Origin: Dermatemys mawii | Taxonomy: Eukaryota > Chordata > Testudines > Dermatemydidae | Reading direction: 5' to 3' | Length of the DNA: 64,000 nucleotides | Assembly: GCA_007922305.1 (NCBI GenBank) | Contig: ML677348.1 | Location: 21,051,263-21,115,262, forward strand | Shown: piece after piece, positions 34,874 through 47,796 of the stretch | How positions within the stretch are numbered: the stretch's first letter is position 1 | Layout: each line of letters starts with the position of its first letter | Position numbers and translations under genes: made by a program | Notes under the pieces: generated by a model | The model's input: the letters and a program-made list of their open reading frames with translations, nothing else | What the model was told of the DNA's origin: nothing | Databases searched by the model: none

Positions 34874-35583
34874 ATTTTTGCATCCCTCCCACAATAATGT
34901 TGTGAACGAGCATTTTATCAACTCAGTACACTCTCTCCCTGGCCCTGGAAATGATCTCTTTCACTCCTCCTTGTTCCTTCTGCTGCCATCCAACATCTTG
35001 TCATGTGGCTGGCCAGGAGGAGTGATTAAGTTAACCAGCGATATTTGGACAGTTTAATACTAATTTCCCAGTGAAGCTCAGCTTTATATTGACAAAGCTA
35101 ATTTACCACTCACCAATGTAACAAACCACAACAGTGATCAGCAGAGATTTACCCCAGAATCCTCAACACCAAAACCACAGGCCTCTTCCACTTGAGAAAG
35201 AAGAAAAGTGAGCTCTGAAAAGTGTAGCCTGCATAATCAGTCACTGGAGCCAGCCGCTAGAGGGAGTCCTGATCTCACACACCAGACTAGTGTGTTACAC
35301 CAGCACTGATTAATATATAACAATGCAACTTGCTTTTAAAGAAGTGAAGGATAGGGCAGAAGAAGGGCTAAAAACATATGAAAAAGTCAAGCTCAACTAC
35401 ACAGAACACATTTTGTGAACCTATTATTTCATACAATGATTTTCAAAATCTGATGCAAATCACCTCCATTTGTAACTATTATAGCAGTAAATTAATATAC
35501 TGAATTCTGTTAAGATAACAATCCCATAGAAAGTTTTGCTGTACAGTGGACATGCTGAAAAATTTGCCAATATTGCCTTAGAT

Positions 35584-35780
35584 CAGGCCTGCACAACATG
35601 CGGCCCGGGGGCCACATGCGGCCCGCACAGGCTCACTGTGCGGCCCGCAGGGGGTGAGTAGGGGTGGGGCAAGCCAAGCGGTGGGGTGGGGGGAAATAGA
35701 TGGGGGCGGGGCTTTTTGGCCCGCAGCTGGGTTTTTTGCAGTAATATGGCCCTTGCTGCTTTCCGAGTTGTGCAGGCCTG
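35584..35780. mobile_element. Non-autonomous hAT, 197 bp
   Basis: CAGGCCTGCACAACATGCGG at the left and GAGTTGTGCAGGCCTG at the right. Exact 8-bp duplication CCTTAGAT at 35576-35583 and 35781-35788. The left part repeats GCGGCCCG, a feature shared with many 'tgcggcccg' hAT elements in amniotes. Confidence 0.9.
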
Positions 35781-36424
35781 CCTTAGATAATATAACTAGA
35801 GAACTTAAATACCTCATTACTGAGGTATTCCCTAGGTATTTGCAAATACTGAGCTATCAAAATCTAGCTATTAAAGGCAACTGGCACATTCTAAAGCTTT
35901 ATTTACATTTTATCAACACCCTGATATATTGTTTTACACACTCCCATTTCCTGACCTTAAAACCTACCTCATGTGCCATACTTCTTTATTTAATCAAACT
36001 TTATAAACTGCTAAACATGCTGCTTTTCTCCTGCATACTGCCCTGTAACCCCCAACAAGAATTGCCAAAGCAAGTACAACAGACATATATTTTACACTTC
36101 CTCTCATGCAGTACACTACACCCAAAAATCAAAGTATGCTGCGATAATCTTATGGATAACATGATGTCCTATGACACCTGGAAAAAGGCCAAATATTTAA
36201 GCAAGTGAAGTGAAGGGTAACAAAAATAATTGGGAGGGAATCATAAAAGCCCCCGATGCCACTGAAGGTACTGAGTATGTAGCTATATAGCATGCTCCCA
36301 TTCCATGGGAGTTCATGGAAGCCCCACTGCCCAAAAGACTTACGACACACGTTTGGGTTGGCTGGATGGAGAGAAATATACCTGCAAGAAATCTGGCATG
36401 TTACACATTATCTCTCCTCCCTCA

Positions 36425-36439
36425 CCCCCCCCCCCCCCC
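36425..36439 (+). repeat. Poly-C run
   Basis: Fifteen consecutive C bases, then G and CCCC. Length is likely to be unstable and prone to sequencing error. Confidence 0.9.
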
Positions 36440-36802
36440 GCCCCACCATCCCAAGAGGAATGAGTATAAAATGGTTTGGAGCTACTGGTGGTAGAGAATT
36501 CATGGAAGCATGATTCCTGAGGGAGCTGTGTTGACAAAGAATGTGGGTAGGAATTGCTGTGGAAGCAAAACCTTCATAGAAATGCCATTTAGAACCATGT
36601 GATTTCCTCCTGTAGATAGCCAGGAATCACTAGACTAGGAGATCCAAGCACCCTGCCATTTGATGAGCTTTAAAAAACTGTGATATGAAATTCACCAAGT
36701 CTACTGACTGTCAGACAGTTTTTCCCATGGGGAAGACATGACAGGACTTCTAAACTTTGACATTCCTTAGTAAGCAATTAATTTCATTAAGGGGATTAAC
36801 AG

Positions 36803-37525
36803 ATTACTCCTGGGGGAATTCTGCATCACTGTGCATGTGCATAATTAATGAGCCATGCATATTTTTTAATTTTTTGCACAGAAAAAAGCTGCCAGAAAGT
36901 TACTGCAGTTCTGCCTTTTGCCCACCAGAGGGTACTGAGGCAATAAAACAGAGCAGCAGCTCACAGCCAGATAGGGAAGAGAAAGAACTTGCCTTCTTCA
37001 TGGCGCCTGTCAGACCAGGTCAGGAGACAGGGATGTGGGAGACAGACAGCATGGAGCTACTCGGGTGTCAGACAGGGGCTCAAAAGGGCTAGTGGGGGAG
37101 AACAGACTTGGGCAGGGGCTGAATGGGAGTGGAGGTGCAGGGCCACAGAGGGGAGGGAGATGCAGGGCCAAATGGGGATGGAGGAGGGGGTGTCTGAGTG
37201 GGGGTGTAGGGACACATGCGGACAGGCGTACAATGACACATGCAGATGCAGAGACACATGAGTATAGGGGCAGATGTGCCTGACTGAATGGGAGACGCTA
37301 GGGATCTACCAGAGTCTGCCTGGGGGAAGCTCCCTAAGACTCCCTCCCCATCCTCCAAAAAACTCTGTTCCATACTTTTCTCACCCATACCCAATAACCC
37401 TTCAAGTTTCACCCAGGCTCCTTCCCAGAAATTTACTTCCCTCTCCCTCAGCTCCTCCATCACCCCTGGAGTCAGGGGTGATGAAGGAGGTGAGGGAGAG
37501 GGAAGTAAATTTCTGGGAAGCCTTT
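36803..37525 (+). repeat. Second member of the CTCCTGGGGGAATTCTGCA hAT family (right end not found)
   Basis: Starts ACTCCTGGGGGAATTCTGCA, matching the ends of the element at 23730-25104. GC- and GGGG-rich sequence with degenerate short repeats (around 37105-37260) follows. I could not find a matching inverted right end. The family hairpin at 37421-37520 ends it or lies near its end. Open frames of up to 229 codons crossing 37274-37963 have no coding character. Confidence 0.55.
37421..37520. repeat. Near-perfect 48-bp-arm palindrome with 4-nt loop
   Basis: Arm 1 is 37421-37468 and starts CTTCCCAGAAATTTACTTCC. Arm 2 is 37473-37520 and ends GGAAGTAAATTTCTGGGAAG. The loop GAGT is 37469-37472. 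By eye only two arm positions are unpaired. The single strand would fold into a stable hairpin of about 100 nt. Confidence 0.92.
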
Positions 37526-38974
37526 GCACTGTTTCTGTGTTCTGTATTAATATGCCTAGTGAGGAATCTATTTTTCATGAATTTTTTCCCACCTGATGCA
37601 AAGGAATTTTTTTTTTTATTAATTTTCAAAAATTGCTCAGATACTGCAGTGACACAACAACGAACTACTCAAACAGGCAGAGATTGGCAGTCTGCAATAC
37701 AGTGTATGAAACCATATATAGTTCTGCAGACACATTTTACAGAAAAAAAAACAAAACCTTGCTCAATTTTCCTCTTTCATTTCAACATAGCAGGAACAAA
37801 GAGTAAATTGTCTACAAATCTACTTATACTTGATGTCTCAAAATTTGCATTCAGCCAAGATGGGACTGATAAAGACATTCTGGTGATAGCGATATACATA
37901 GTAAGTTACACTGTGCGAATATTGACTTGTACAATTGTAAACAATTTTTTAACACACAAATGAGTTTTGAATTTATGTACAAGGTATATTAAGAGTTTAC
38001 AATTGTCTTAAATCATAGAAAATTGATTATCCTGGGAATTTTCCTCAATCTTATATTAAGCAGGGGGGAAAAAGTTAAAAATTGATATAAAATGAGCTAT
38101 TTTACAATAAAGAAAGCAAACCTGTGGAACTTCATAAATTACTCAGATGAAAACTATATTATCTGTGTTGCAAGTTTTTAACAAGCATGGTGTTTACTTT
38201 GTTATAGGCCATATAATTTTTCAAATTATTCCTGATGTTTTAGCCATCATGCATACTTAACAGATGAAAGCTCAGAAAAGGAGAAAGGTATACTCCTCAC
38301 CCTCCCAAAAATTAAAAATAAAAACCTGTAACAAAAAATCAACTAACCAAAATAACAAATAAATCAATAGCCCAAATGGCAAGTTACCCTGGAAAGGGAG
38401 TAGATCCAAAACCTTGACAGACTTTGTTACTGGTATTTATTTCAACATAAGAATACTCAGATACCACAGTAATGGGTCTCAGAATAAAACCTTCAGACTC
38501 AGGGTGCTCCTTCTTGTTACTCAGCCATCCAGCTAGGTCACTATAGTACTCTGCTTCCAAGGTATCAAAGTCCCTCCATACAAAAAAAGCAGTCTTCCCT
38601 TCAAAGCCCTGACTATGCCACTACTCCTGTAACTGGTAAGAGAACCCAGGCCTGCTCTGCACCACAGGTTCTAGTCCAGGGACCTCTCTGTAGCAATGGT
38701 GACCTGCTTTCCCCAGACCGGGTTGCATTTCTCTTGGACTCCTTCCTACTTCTCAGCTCTACCTTCTGGCTCCTCCCCTCTCTAGGTTAACCAGCCCAAA
38801 CTCCTTCCTCCATGGAGTAACCTCAGGCTGCTTGGCACTGGAGACCCCAAAAATACCTTCCTCTCTCAGGGAGTGACTGCAGACTATTTCCCCCTTTCTG
38901 GGGCCAATTTCCTGTCTTTGTAAACCCAGCCCAGCTCCTCCCCCAGTTGGACTTCATCAGCAATTAGGCCTTAG

Positions 38975-39195
38975 AACAGGGTTGCCACCTTTCTAATTGC
39001 TGGTACTGGATTCCTTGAGGCCCTGCCTCTTCCCCTGAGGCACACCCCTGCCTGTTCCCCCAAGGCCCTGCTCCTTCTCCACCTCTTCGCTCAAGACCCC
39101 AATCCCTTCTCTAACTCTTCTTCAAGGTCCCGGGGCCACCTCCTCCTCCAATGCCACCCGGTAGCTCTACCTCCCCGTCACTCGCTGGATTGTCT
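38975..39195 (+). repeat. Turtle-type C-rich dispersed repeat
   Basis: Begins AGGGTTGCCACCTTTCTAAT, followed by clusters of CCCTGCCTCTTCCCC-like words. The copy at 52236-52580 starts with AGGGTTGTCAACTGTCTAA and has the same internal words. Class uncertain. The MITE at 39200 interrupts or abuts its right side. Confidence 0.55.
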
Positions 39196-39199
39196 CAAA

Positions 39200-39484
39200 G
39201 GGCTGGTCTTCACTAGGGCGGGGGATCAACTGCAGATACACAACTTCAGCTATGTGAATCACGTAGCTGAAGTTGACGTATCTGCAGCCAACTTACCTCC
39301 CGTCCTCACGGCGATGGCAGTCGGCAGCGCACTCCCCCATCGACTCCGGCTTACTCCTCGGGGGGAGCTGGAGTTCCGGAGTCAACGGGGCCAGCGTTAG
39401 CGATCGCTTTCTTGCATCTTCACAAGACGTGAGAAATCGATCACTAAAACATCGACCGCTGCCTGCGGTAGTGAGGACGTACCC
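39200..39484. mobile_element. MITE copy, first subfamily
   Basis: GGGCTGGTCTTCACTAGG at the left, GGTAGTGAGGACGTACCC at the right, with AAAG on both sides. The perfect internal palindrome is ACTTCAGCTATGTG and CACGTAGCTGAAGT. Confidence 0.7.
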
Positions 39485-40089
39485 AAAGAGCCTGCCTGAG
39501 GTAGGAGGCAGCCTGAGATAAGCAGAGTCTGGCACAGGTTAATGACATGGCACCTCCCCCGCACCTCAGTAACCAAGCTTTTGGTTCAGGTGCCAAAAAG
39601 CAGGCACCTGGTAACCATAAATGGCAACCGGACACTTAAGGCAAAAAACAGGTTGCCCAGGTAAAACTCGGATGAGTGTCAATCCTACTTTAGCACTCCC
39701 TGGCTTTCCTTCAGGTGTAGCCTGTAGGTTAATTGGCCTTATTTACCCCTTCAGGCCTTGTGTAAAATGGACTCTGTCACAGAAAGTCGTATCAATGCAT
39801 ATAATGCTCCCAAAAGCACAAGTTTAGAGATGTAGCAGATTGTTTCTCACAGTCTAAATAGGACCAACCTGTACGCAGGAATACAACCAAATCAGAAACA
39901 ATTTCACCAGGAATGCCTATTAGCACATAATGGATTTATAGTGCAAATTGTTGAAAAGGCTTATTTTTGTGTTAACATGTAAAAAGTATTTTATATCTGT
40001 TTTCAGAATCAGACTTTATGAAGTCTTAATTTTCACTCAGGTTTTCTGGGACAATGAGTTTGCTTCACCATCTTACATAGTCACAAGAG

Positions 40090-40222
40090 TTAAGATGGGT
40101 AAAATAATATCTTTTATTGGACCAACTTCCTGGTCCAATAAAAGTTGTCCAATAAAAATATTACCTGATCCATCTTCTTTCTCTATTATCCTAGGAACAA
40201 CACAGCTACAATACTGTCTTAC
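40090..40222 (+). repeat. Dispersed reptile repeat (TTTATTGGACCAACTT type)
   Basis: TATCTTTTATTGGACCAACT, then the inverse ATTGGACAACTTTTATTGG-like block, then CCTAGGAACAACACAGCTAC. A related block occurs at 46745-46912. Palindromic centre. Family not resolved. Confidence 0.5.
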
Positions 40223-42007
40223 ACATATACCACATACACTACTTTCAAAATCTGCTAGTGGGTGCTCAATTGCAACAGGGGCTAGGTAGTTCAATGCTGA
40301 GGTTTCAGTTCTCAGGATGGGCGCAAGACAGAATGTGCCTAGAGACCCCTAACTAGGGCCAGCATATGCACCTGCTTCAGATTCCAAAGGCTTAAGCACC
40401 CGGGGCCTCGTACAATGGGTCCTCTAAGAACAATCTGGTGATTGGCCAAGAGAAGGTATTCAGCTAGATCTATGACACAGACTAGTACACATTTTGCAGT
40501 GGATTTTGTAAAAGTAATAAGAGCTTCAGAGGATGAGAGGTTCGGGGAGAGTATGGTTTCACAATTGCTCCTGAAATGCAAGTTCTTCCATCAGATCCTA
40601 TCCCCATGCTGTTCTGACTGCAGAATGCACACTGACCACTTTGGTTCCATGACTATTTCACAGTACTGGCTATACTCTCTAAAGCTGTGTGAATAATCTG
40701 GAACTACTTACTACAGAAAATCACCTTTCCTCCTCATTCTGTGTTTGGTCGCTGGGAAACAATTCTCTACAGCTAGAAGCAGAGCATTTTTCTCTGATGC
40801 TTTGATATTTTGGTGGCTTCTGAGGCACAGTGTAATGCACATTTGTATATCAGGAGGACTTTAAAAAATTAGTTTTATCAGTAGAAGTTTCGACAGAGTT
40901 TATCTAAAGTAGTAGAGGTAATCCCCCTCCTCCACATAGATGGTATTAAGAATATAGCTTTAAACAATCTACAGCATCCATATTTTGTGACGAGCCTCAC
41001 ATATAGTTTAACAGCTGATTAAGAGCTTATCAGCAGGAAACCTGTCACAGGAGACTGATCTAAGAATTCAGAAAAGTCTGAAATCACTAAACATTTTTTG
41101 GCCATTTTTATAGCCTAAGCACGTGAAATGTTTTTCATTTTCTTTAAAAGACCATCATTTCTCTTGTATGCCAAGTTTTGGCCTACTGACTCTTTGGTGC
41201 TGCAGCTGTATAAAATATCAAATGCTGCAATTCATTTGCTACATAGTTAAATGTTATAACAGTTGTTCTTGTTCTAGCTTTGGAAGAGAACCAAAAGCCA
41301 CGCTACTTTCCTTACAAATTCAATGCTGCTAGTAGGAAAGTTTGAAAGAATATCTCACTAGGTTGTATCAGCTTCACTAATACTTCTTGGTTTGGCTCCA
41401 AGGGAACATCTATTATACATGGAAGATTGAATGTATATGACAAAGCTGTCACTGTGTGATAAACATGAATAAAGAGGAATGGACATTTGAAATGGCTGCT
41501 TGTATCTGCAAGCCAGAAAATAAGGCAACAATCACTTCTCTCTTCTTCTGGGAGGTGGGGGATGAATTAAAGTTAACATAGTGCATATCAATGAGTCACC
41601 TCAAGCAACTTCCAGTCAGAAGACAGGATAATTTATTGCCAGCAGGTGCAGTCTACATTTTTAAAATCTTTTCTGCATTCTCATACATGAATGGCTGAGG
41701 TATTTGTTCATGGTGTACTAATTTCATTTCCAGCTGTTCTTTGGTCTTCACTTTTTTGCAGCAACTCAAAACTACTATCAGTACAGTTCAATGAAATTGC
41801 TATAATCTGGAGATAACATCTGCCAAATCTAGACCTCTATTACAAAGAATAAATCTCTCAAACATGAAGCAATTTTTAAAAACCACTTATATGTCTGTAG
41901 AATTCTTAATAGCATTGAAAGAAGCAAATGCATGTCCCATTCTAGCTCTGCTGAAACAGATATCTACTACTATCTGAAGACCTGCAGTGTTGTCCTCAAT
42001 TATACTA

Positions 42008-45000
42008 ATATCACAGAATCTAAGGGTTGGCAGGGACCTCAGGAAGTCATCTAGTCCAATACCTCGCTCAACGCAGGACTAAACCCCAACTAAATCATCC
42101 CAGCCAGGGCTTTATCAAGCCTGACCTTAAAAACCTCTATGGAAGGAGATTCCACCACCTCCCTAGGTAACCCATTCCAGTGCTTCATCACCCTCCTAGT
42201 GAAAAAGATATTCCTAATATCCAACCTAAACCTCCCCCTCTGCAACTTGAGACCATTACTCCTTGTTCTGTCATCTGGTGCCACTGAGAACAGTCTAGAT
42301 CCATCCTCTTTGGAACCCCCTTTCAGGTAGTTGAAAGCAGCTATCAAATCTGCCCCCTGATCCTTCTCTTCTTCAGGCTAAACAATCCCAGTTCCATCAG
42401 CCTCTCCTCATAACACATGTTCTCCAGCCTCCTAATCATTTTTGTTGCCCTCTGCTGGACTCTTTCCAATTTATCCACATCCTTCTTGTAGTGTGGGGCC
42501 CAAAACTTGACACACTACTCCAGATGAGGCCTCACCAATGCCAAATAGAGAGGAATGATCACGTCCCTCGATCTGCTGGAAATGCCCCTACTTATACAGC
42601 GCAAAATGCCGTTAGCCTTCTTGTCAACAAGGGCACTCTGTTGACTCATATCCAGGTTCTCGTCCACTGTAACCTGTAGGTCCTTTTCTGCAGAACTGGT
42701 ACCTAACCATTCGGTCCTTAGTCTTTAGCAATACATGGGATTCTTCCGTCTTAAGTGCAGGACTCTGCACTTGAACCTCATCAGATTTCTTTTAGCCCAA
42801 TCCTTTAATTTGTCTAGGTCCCTCTGTATCCTATCCCCACTCCTCCCAGTTTAGTGTCATCTGCAAACTTGCTGAGGGTGCAGTCCACGCCATCCTCCAA
42901 ATCATTGATAAACATATTGAACAAAACCGGTCCCAGGACCAACCCTTGGGACATATCGGCTGCCACCTAGACATCGAGCCATTGATCACTACCCGTTGAG
43001 CCCAACAATCTAGCCAGCTTTCTATCTACCTTAGAGTCCATCCAGCCCATACTTTAACTTGCTGGCAAGAATACTGTGGGAGAAGTAAAGTCAAGGAATA
43101 ACATACCCACTGCTTTCCCCCCATCAGAGCCAGTTATCTCGTCATAGAAGGCAATTAGGTTAGTCAGGCATCACTTGCCCTTGGTAAATCCATGCTCACT
43201 GTTCCTGACCACTGTCCTCTCCTGTAAGTGCTTCAGAATTGTTTCCTTGAAGACCTGCTCCATGATTTTTCCAGGGAATGAGATGAGGCCCATTGGCCTG
43301 TAATTCCCCGGAGATTCCTTCGTTACTTTTTTAAAGATGGGCACTACATTAGCTTTTTTCCAGTCATCCAGAACCTCACCCAATCGCCACGAGTTTTCAA
43401 AGATAACGGCCAATGGCTCTGCTATCACATCCACCAACTCCTTTAGCATCCTCGGATGCAGCGCATCCGGCCCCATGGACTTGTGCTCATCCAGCTTTTC
43501 TAAATTGTCCTGAACCACTTCTTGCTCCACAGAGGGATGGTCATCTCCTCCCCATACCGTGCTGCACAGTGCAGTAGTCTGGGAACTGACCTTGTCTGTG
43601 AAGACAAGGCAAAAAAGGCATTGAGTACATTAGCTTTCTCCACATCCTCTGTCACTAGGTTGCCTCCCTCATTCAGCAAGGGGCCCACACTTTCCTTGAC
43701 TTTCTTCTTGTTACTAACATACCTGAAGAAACCCTTCTTGTTACATTTAACATCTCCTGCTAGCTGCAATTTCAAGTATGATCTGGCCTTCCTGATTTCA
43801 CTCCTGCATGCCCAAGCAATATTTTTATACTCCTCCCTGGTCATTTGTCCAATTTTCCACTTCTTGTAAGCTTCTTCTTTGTGTTTAAGACCTGCAAGGA
43901 TTTCACTGTTAAGCCAAGCTGGTCGTCTGCCATATTTACTATTCTTTCTGCACATTGGGATGGTTTGTTCCTGCAACCTCAACAAGGATTCGTTAAAATA
44001 CAGCCAGCTCTCCTGGACTCCTTTCCCCATTCTACCAAAGGATCCTGCCCATCAGTTCCTTGAGGGAGTCAAAGTCTGCTTTTCTAAAGACCAGAGTCTG
44101 GATTCTGCTGCTCTCTTTTCTTCCCTGTGTCAGGATCCTGAACTCGACCATTTCATGGTCACTGCCTCCCAGGTTCCCATGCACTTTTGCTTCCCCTACT
44201 ATTTCTTCCCTGTTTGTGAGCAGCAGGTCAAGAAGAGCCCTGCCCCTAGGTTGGTTCCTCCAGCACTTGCACCAGGAAGTTGTCCCCTGCACTTTCCAAA
44301 AACTTCCTGGATTGTCTGTGCACCGCTGTACTGCTCTCCCAGCAGATATCGGCGTGACCGAAGTCCCCCATGAGAATCAGAGCCTGTGATCTAGTAACTT
44401 CTGTTAGTTGTCGGAAGAAAGTCTCATCCACCTCATCCCCCTGCTCTGGTGGTCTGTAGCTGACTCCTGCCATGACATCAGCCTTGTTGCTCACACTTCT
44501 AAACTTAATCCAAAGACACTCAGGCTTTTCTGCAGTTTCATACTGGAGCTCTGAGCAGTCATACTGTTATATTACATACAGTGCAACTCCCTCACCTTTT
44601 CTGCCATGCCTGTCCTTCCTGAACAGCTTATATCCATCCATGACAGTATTTCAGTTATGTGAGTTATCCCACCAAGTCTCTGTTATTCCAATTACATCAT
44701 AATTCCTTGACTGTGCCAGGACTTCCAGTTCTCCCTGCTTGTTGCCCAAGCTTCTTGCATTTGTATACAGGCACTTAAGATAAATCGCTGATTGTCCTTC
44801 TGTCTCAGTATGGGGCAGAAGCCCTCCCCTCTTGCGCTCTCCTGCTCGCGCTTCCTCCCGGTATCCCACTTTCCCACTTACCTCTGAGCTTTGGTCTCCT
44901 TCCCCCAGTGAACCTAGTTTAAAGCCCTGCTCCCTAGTTAGCCAGCCTGCCTGTAAAGATGCTGTTCCTTCTCATTATTAGGTGAAGCCCATCTCTGCCT

Positions 45001-45205
45001 AGCACTCCTCCTTCTTGGAACACCAACCCATGGTCAAAGAATCCAAAGCCTTCTCTCTGACACCACCTCCATAGCCATTCATTTACTTCCACGATTCAAC
45101 GGTCTGTACTCAGGCGTTTTCCAGCCACAAGGAGGACGGACGAGAACACCACTTGCACCTCAAACTCCTTTATCCTTCTTCCCAGAGCCACATAGTTACA
45201 ACATA
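42008..45205 (-). mobile_element. Long CR1 LINE, about 3.2 kb, truncated in ORF1
   Basis: On the minus strand this copy runs from the end of ORF1 through all of ORF2 to the 3' UTR. The ORF1 part, around 45200-44950, resembles the C-terminal esterase segment: ALGRRIKEFEVQVVFSSVLL and later GFGFFDHGLVFQ. ORF2 shows the endonuclease at 44870-44240 with ITETWWD and [11 protein letters not shown], then a linker with YKKWKIGQMTREEY, then RT with LDEHKSMGPDALHPRMLKEL, FKKVTKESPGNYRPMGLIS and the intact catalytic text [10 protein letters not shown] near 42860. The C-terminus is [20 protein letters not shown]. Many frameshifts split it; it is not functional. The endonuclease GDFN motif reads GDFG here. 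Confidence 0.9.
43171..44030 (-). pseudogene. CR1 ORF2 linker and RT N-terminal remnant
   Basis: Two overlapping open frames, 44030-43500 and 43530-43171, cover the post-endonuclease linker (RRPAWLNSEILAGLKHKEEA, NKKGFFRYVSNKKKVKESVG) and the start of the RT fingers and palm (PGNYRPMGLISFPGKIMEQV, HGFTKGK). A frameshift near 43520 separates them. The normal CR1 ORF2 is one continuous frame of about 900-1000 codons. Part of the CR1 copy at 42008-45205. Confidence 0.85.
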
Positions 45206-46744
45206 GTTACATAATTATGTGAACTAGAAACAGGCCACAAATCTTTCGCGTCCGAAAAGATTTGAAGACCACAGAGTCTATTGCCATTCCTCATTAGTTC
45301 TTGTTCATGGTCCTTCCACAAATTTTTAGTCTGTGTGCAACAGTGTTCCTTTTTAAGACAACCTCAACTACTTTAGTAATATTGTGAACGTGGCTTTAAA
45401 AAAATGTTAAGAGTCCTTTTGGCACTTTAAACAAATTAAGTTAGACAGAGAAATTTGAGTTATAAACAAATAAACTGAGGACAAACTATCAATCTTTTAC
45501 ACTGTTGCTCAATGATTACATCCCAGGTAAAATAATTACATTTGGAAATTTAACTTATTATTTTTACTATTAACCCTTGTCTATTGAATTTTATGTTGAC
45601 AGTGCAACACTCCTTAAAGATATTTGCCTTTATTAATTCATACATAGTCCCTGAAAATCCTAAACATAGGGGAAATAAGTTATGAATATGGATCAACAAG
45701 TTATACCTTCATTTCTCCTAGGGCATAAATAAAAAAATAAACCAATGCAAACCTCTCTTCTTCTGATACACAGGTCATATCCATGGATGGATATCTAACA
45801 AGTTTGCATTGGCTAAATCTGATCTGCAGACCCTTCACCTACCTGAAGTGCTCCTGGACTATCACTGCACTGTAGCTTTCAAAATACTCCAGGCCCAACA
45901 CACCTTCCTAAGATATCAACCCCCTCCTTCAGAGGGCCAAGGTGACACTAAGTTTTTTTCCTAAAGAGATTATACTCAGCTCAATAAATTCAGCCTTAAT
46001 ATAAGGAGTATGACAAAAAAAAATAAACTAAAAAGACGATGGACAACTCAGTCCCCTACCCTAGCCTCAAATAAGAAGAATTTTTTCCCCTTATTAGCTC
46101 TAGGAAAATAACTTGTTTAATTAATGAATTAATTTTGCTTAATTGCACCTGAAACTGATGTATTTTAAAAGTTTCCAAAGGAAGTTTTAAGCATGTGCAA
46201 TAACCAGAACAAAAAGAAGAAGTTGTCAAAGCTATTTGGAAAACCCTATCTTATAAAGAAAATATACAAGTGCACCATCCTTATGCACCAGTTGATAGAT
46301 TTTTTTTTAAAAAAATTGTATCTTTTGTTTTAGAGTGCGGTCTTGAGCTCTGGTACCCTTTCAGTATTTTGAGTATTTTTGCAAGGTGATTTTTTTTGTA
46401 TTCTAATTCATCAATAATTTAAACATTTACAGCATTAGTACATAGTCCATTCATATTCCAAGAACTGCGCAAACATGAACTAGCCAGAGACTTCTTTCCA
46501 TGTCTGAAGATGAATATAAGGATTGTAAAATTATGTTTCTCTTCTGCCCTATCTTATTTAAAAACGAACTATTTATTTTCTGGTTCCAAAAAAACCCAAA
46601 GTTAAATCACGTCCTGACCAAAAATAACTTCCTCCTCTAATTGTTTACAAAGTTCTGAAAGGGTCTGAATGTTTCTACTTGAGAGGTCACTGCCCAGTAG
46701 TTAGTGTGCAAGAAGGAAAAATATATAGATATATATAACTGCTT

Positions 46745-46912
46745 GTCATGTTGGTCTTAGGATATGCTTTTAAGCTTCACAGAGTTCTCTTCCTGAGGTC
46801 ACAGAAGGGAACACTTGGTTATCTTCCCCACACTTGAGGAAGAGCTCTGTGATGCTGTAAAGAGTGTCCTTTCAACCAACAGAGATTGTCCAATAAAAGA
46901 TATTAAAAGATA
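46745..46912 (-). repeat. Dispersed reptile repeat, related to 40090-40222
   Basis: ATGTTGGTCTTAGGATATGC, then AGAGTTCTCTTCCTGAGGTC, then GAGGAAGAGCTCTGTGATGC and TGTCCAATAAAAGATATTAA. The last block is shared with 40090-40222. Orientation by comparison only. Confidence 0.5.
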
Positions 46913-47586
46913 CAGTTATAAACTATAAAACTCCTGAAGACAGCATGCTCCAACTGTATTCAGAGTAAGGAATTTATTAACGAAAAACATTAACCATGCT
47001 ATTATTAGTAAGGCTGTTAAGTGTGTATATAAAAAGACTAGCATGAAATATCTCAGCTGTTGCTTGGAATGTCTGAGCATCCAATTTACAGCAAACATTT
47101 AAACTAAACTACCAGTACCAGGAAAGGAGAAAATCATCCATCACTCTTTGTGCTTTATAGTCTCCCCGGGTTTAAGCAACAGGAATGAACGAAAATGGAA
47201 ACAAGGAATTTAGCAGCATCTCATACACCACAAATCAGATAAGACCTTTTAAAAACTTTATTTTATTCTAGCAATGTTATCAACATTGCTTCAATGAACT
47301 ATATTTATCTAGGTATTTATATAGCCCGATCCTAAACTGATTTAAATGGGACTCCACACTGGGTATGAAGGCCTGCGCTAGCATATCTGCATGTACGAAT
47401 GAGGTTTATATATGCAGTAGTAAAATTCAAAATGATCCTACAACCCGATATCAAACAATATAGCATGCTACAATCTTTCACTCATAGCTTATATATTTAA
47501 CTTATTTCATCCACTTTCTTTTTTGGTTACAGTATTAAGAACTTAAACCACAAAACAACAAAATAACTTATCAACAGACAAATTGG

Positions 47587-47775
47587 AGAGGAATAGCTCA
47601 GTGGTTTGAGCATTGGCCTGCTAAACCCAGCATTGTGAGTTCAATCCTTAAGGGGGCCATTTAGGGATATGGGGCAAAAATCTGCTGGACGATTTAATTG
47701 GGGATTGGCCCTGCTTTGAGCAGGGGATTGGACTAGATCTCCTGAGGTCCCTTCCAACCGTCATTTTCTATGAAA
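47587..47775 (+). mobile_element. tRNA-derived SINE with CR1-like tail (turtle Cry type)
   Basis: The head carries pol III boxes: TAGCTCAGTGG (A box, 47594-47604) and GAGTTCAATCC (B box, 47637-47647), with CTGCTAAACCCAG in the anticodon-arm region. The tail, GGATTGGACTAGATCTCCTG then AGGTCCCTTCCAACC and TCTATGA, copies the CR1 3' end, which explains mobilisation by CR1 machinery. Such SINEs are known from cryptodiran turtles. It is not a functional tRNA gene: the acceptor stem has no matching 3' half. Confidence 0.85.
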
Positions 47776-47796
47776 CAGTGGAATTATTAAATTCAG

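Noticed and set aside
37274..37963. Open frame of 229 codons
   Set aside because: It crosses the hairpin and a T-rich tract, with low-complexity translation and no family motif.
47587..47660. A genuine tRNA gene
   Set aside because: A and B boxes are present, but the acceptor stem is not closed and the sequence continues into a CR1-like tail; it is a SINE.
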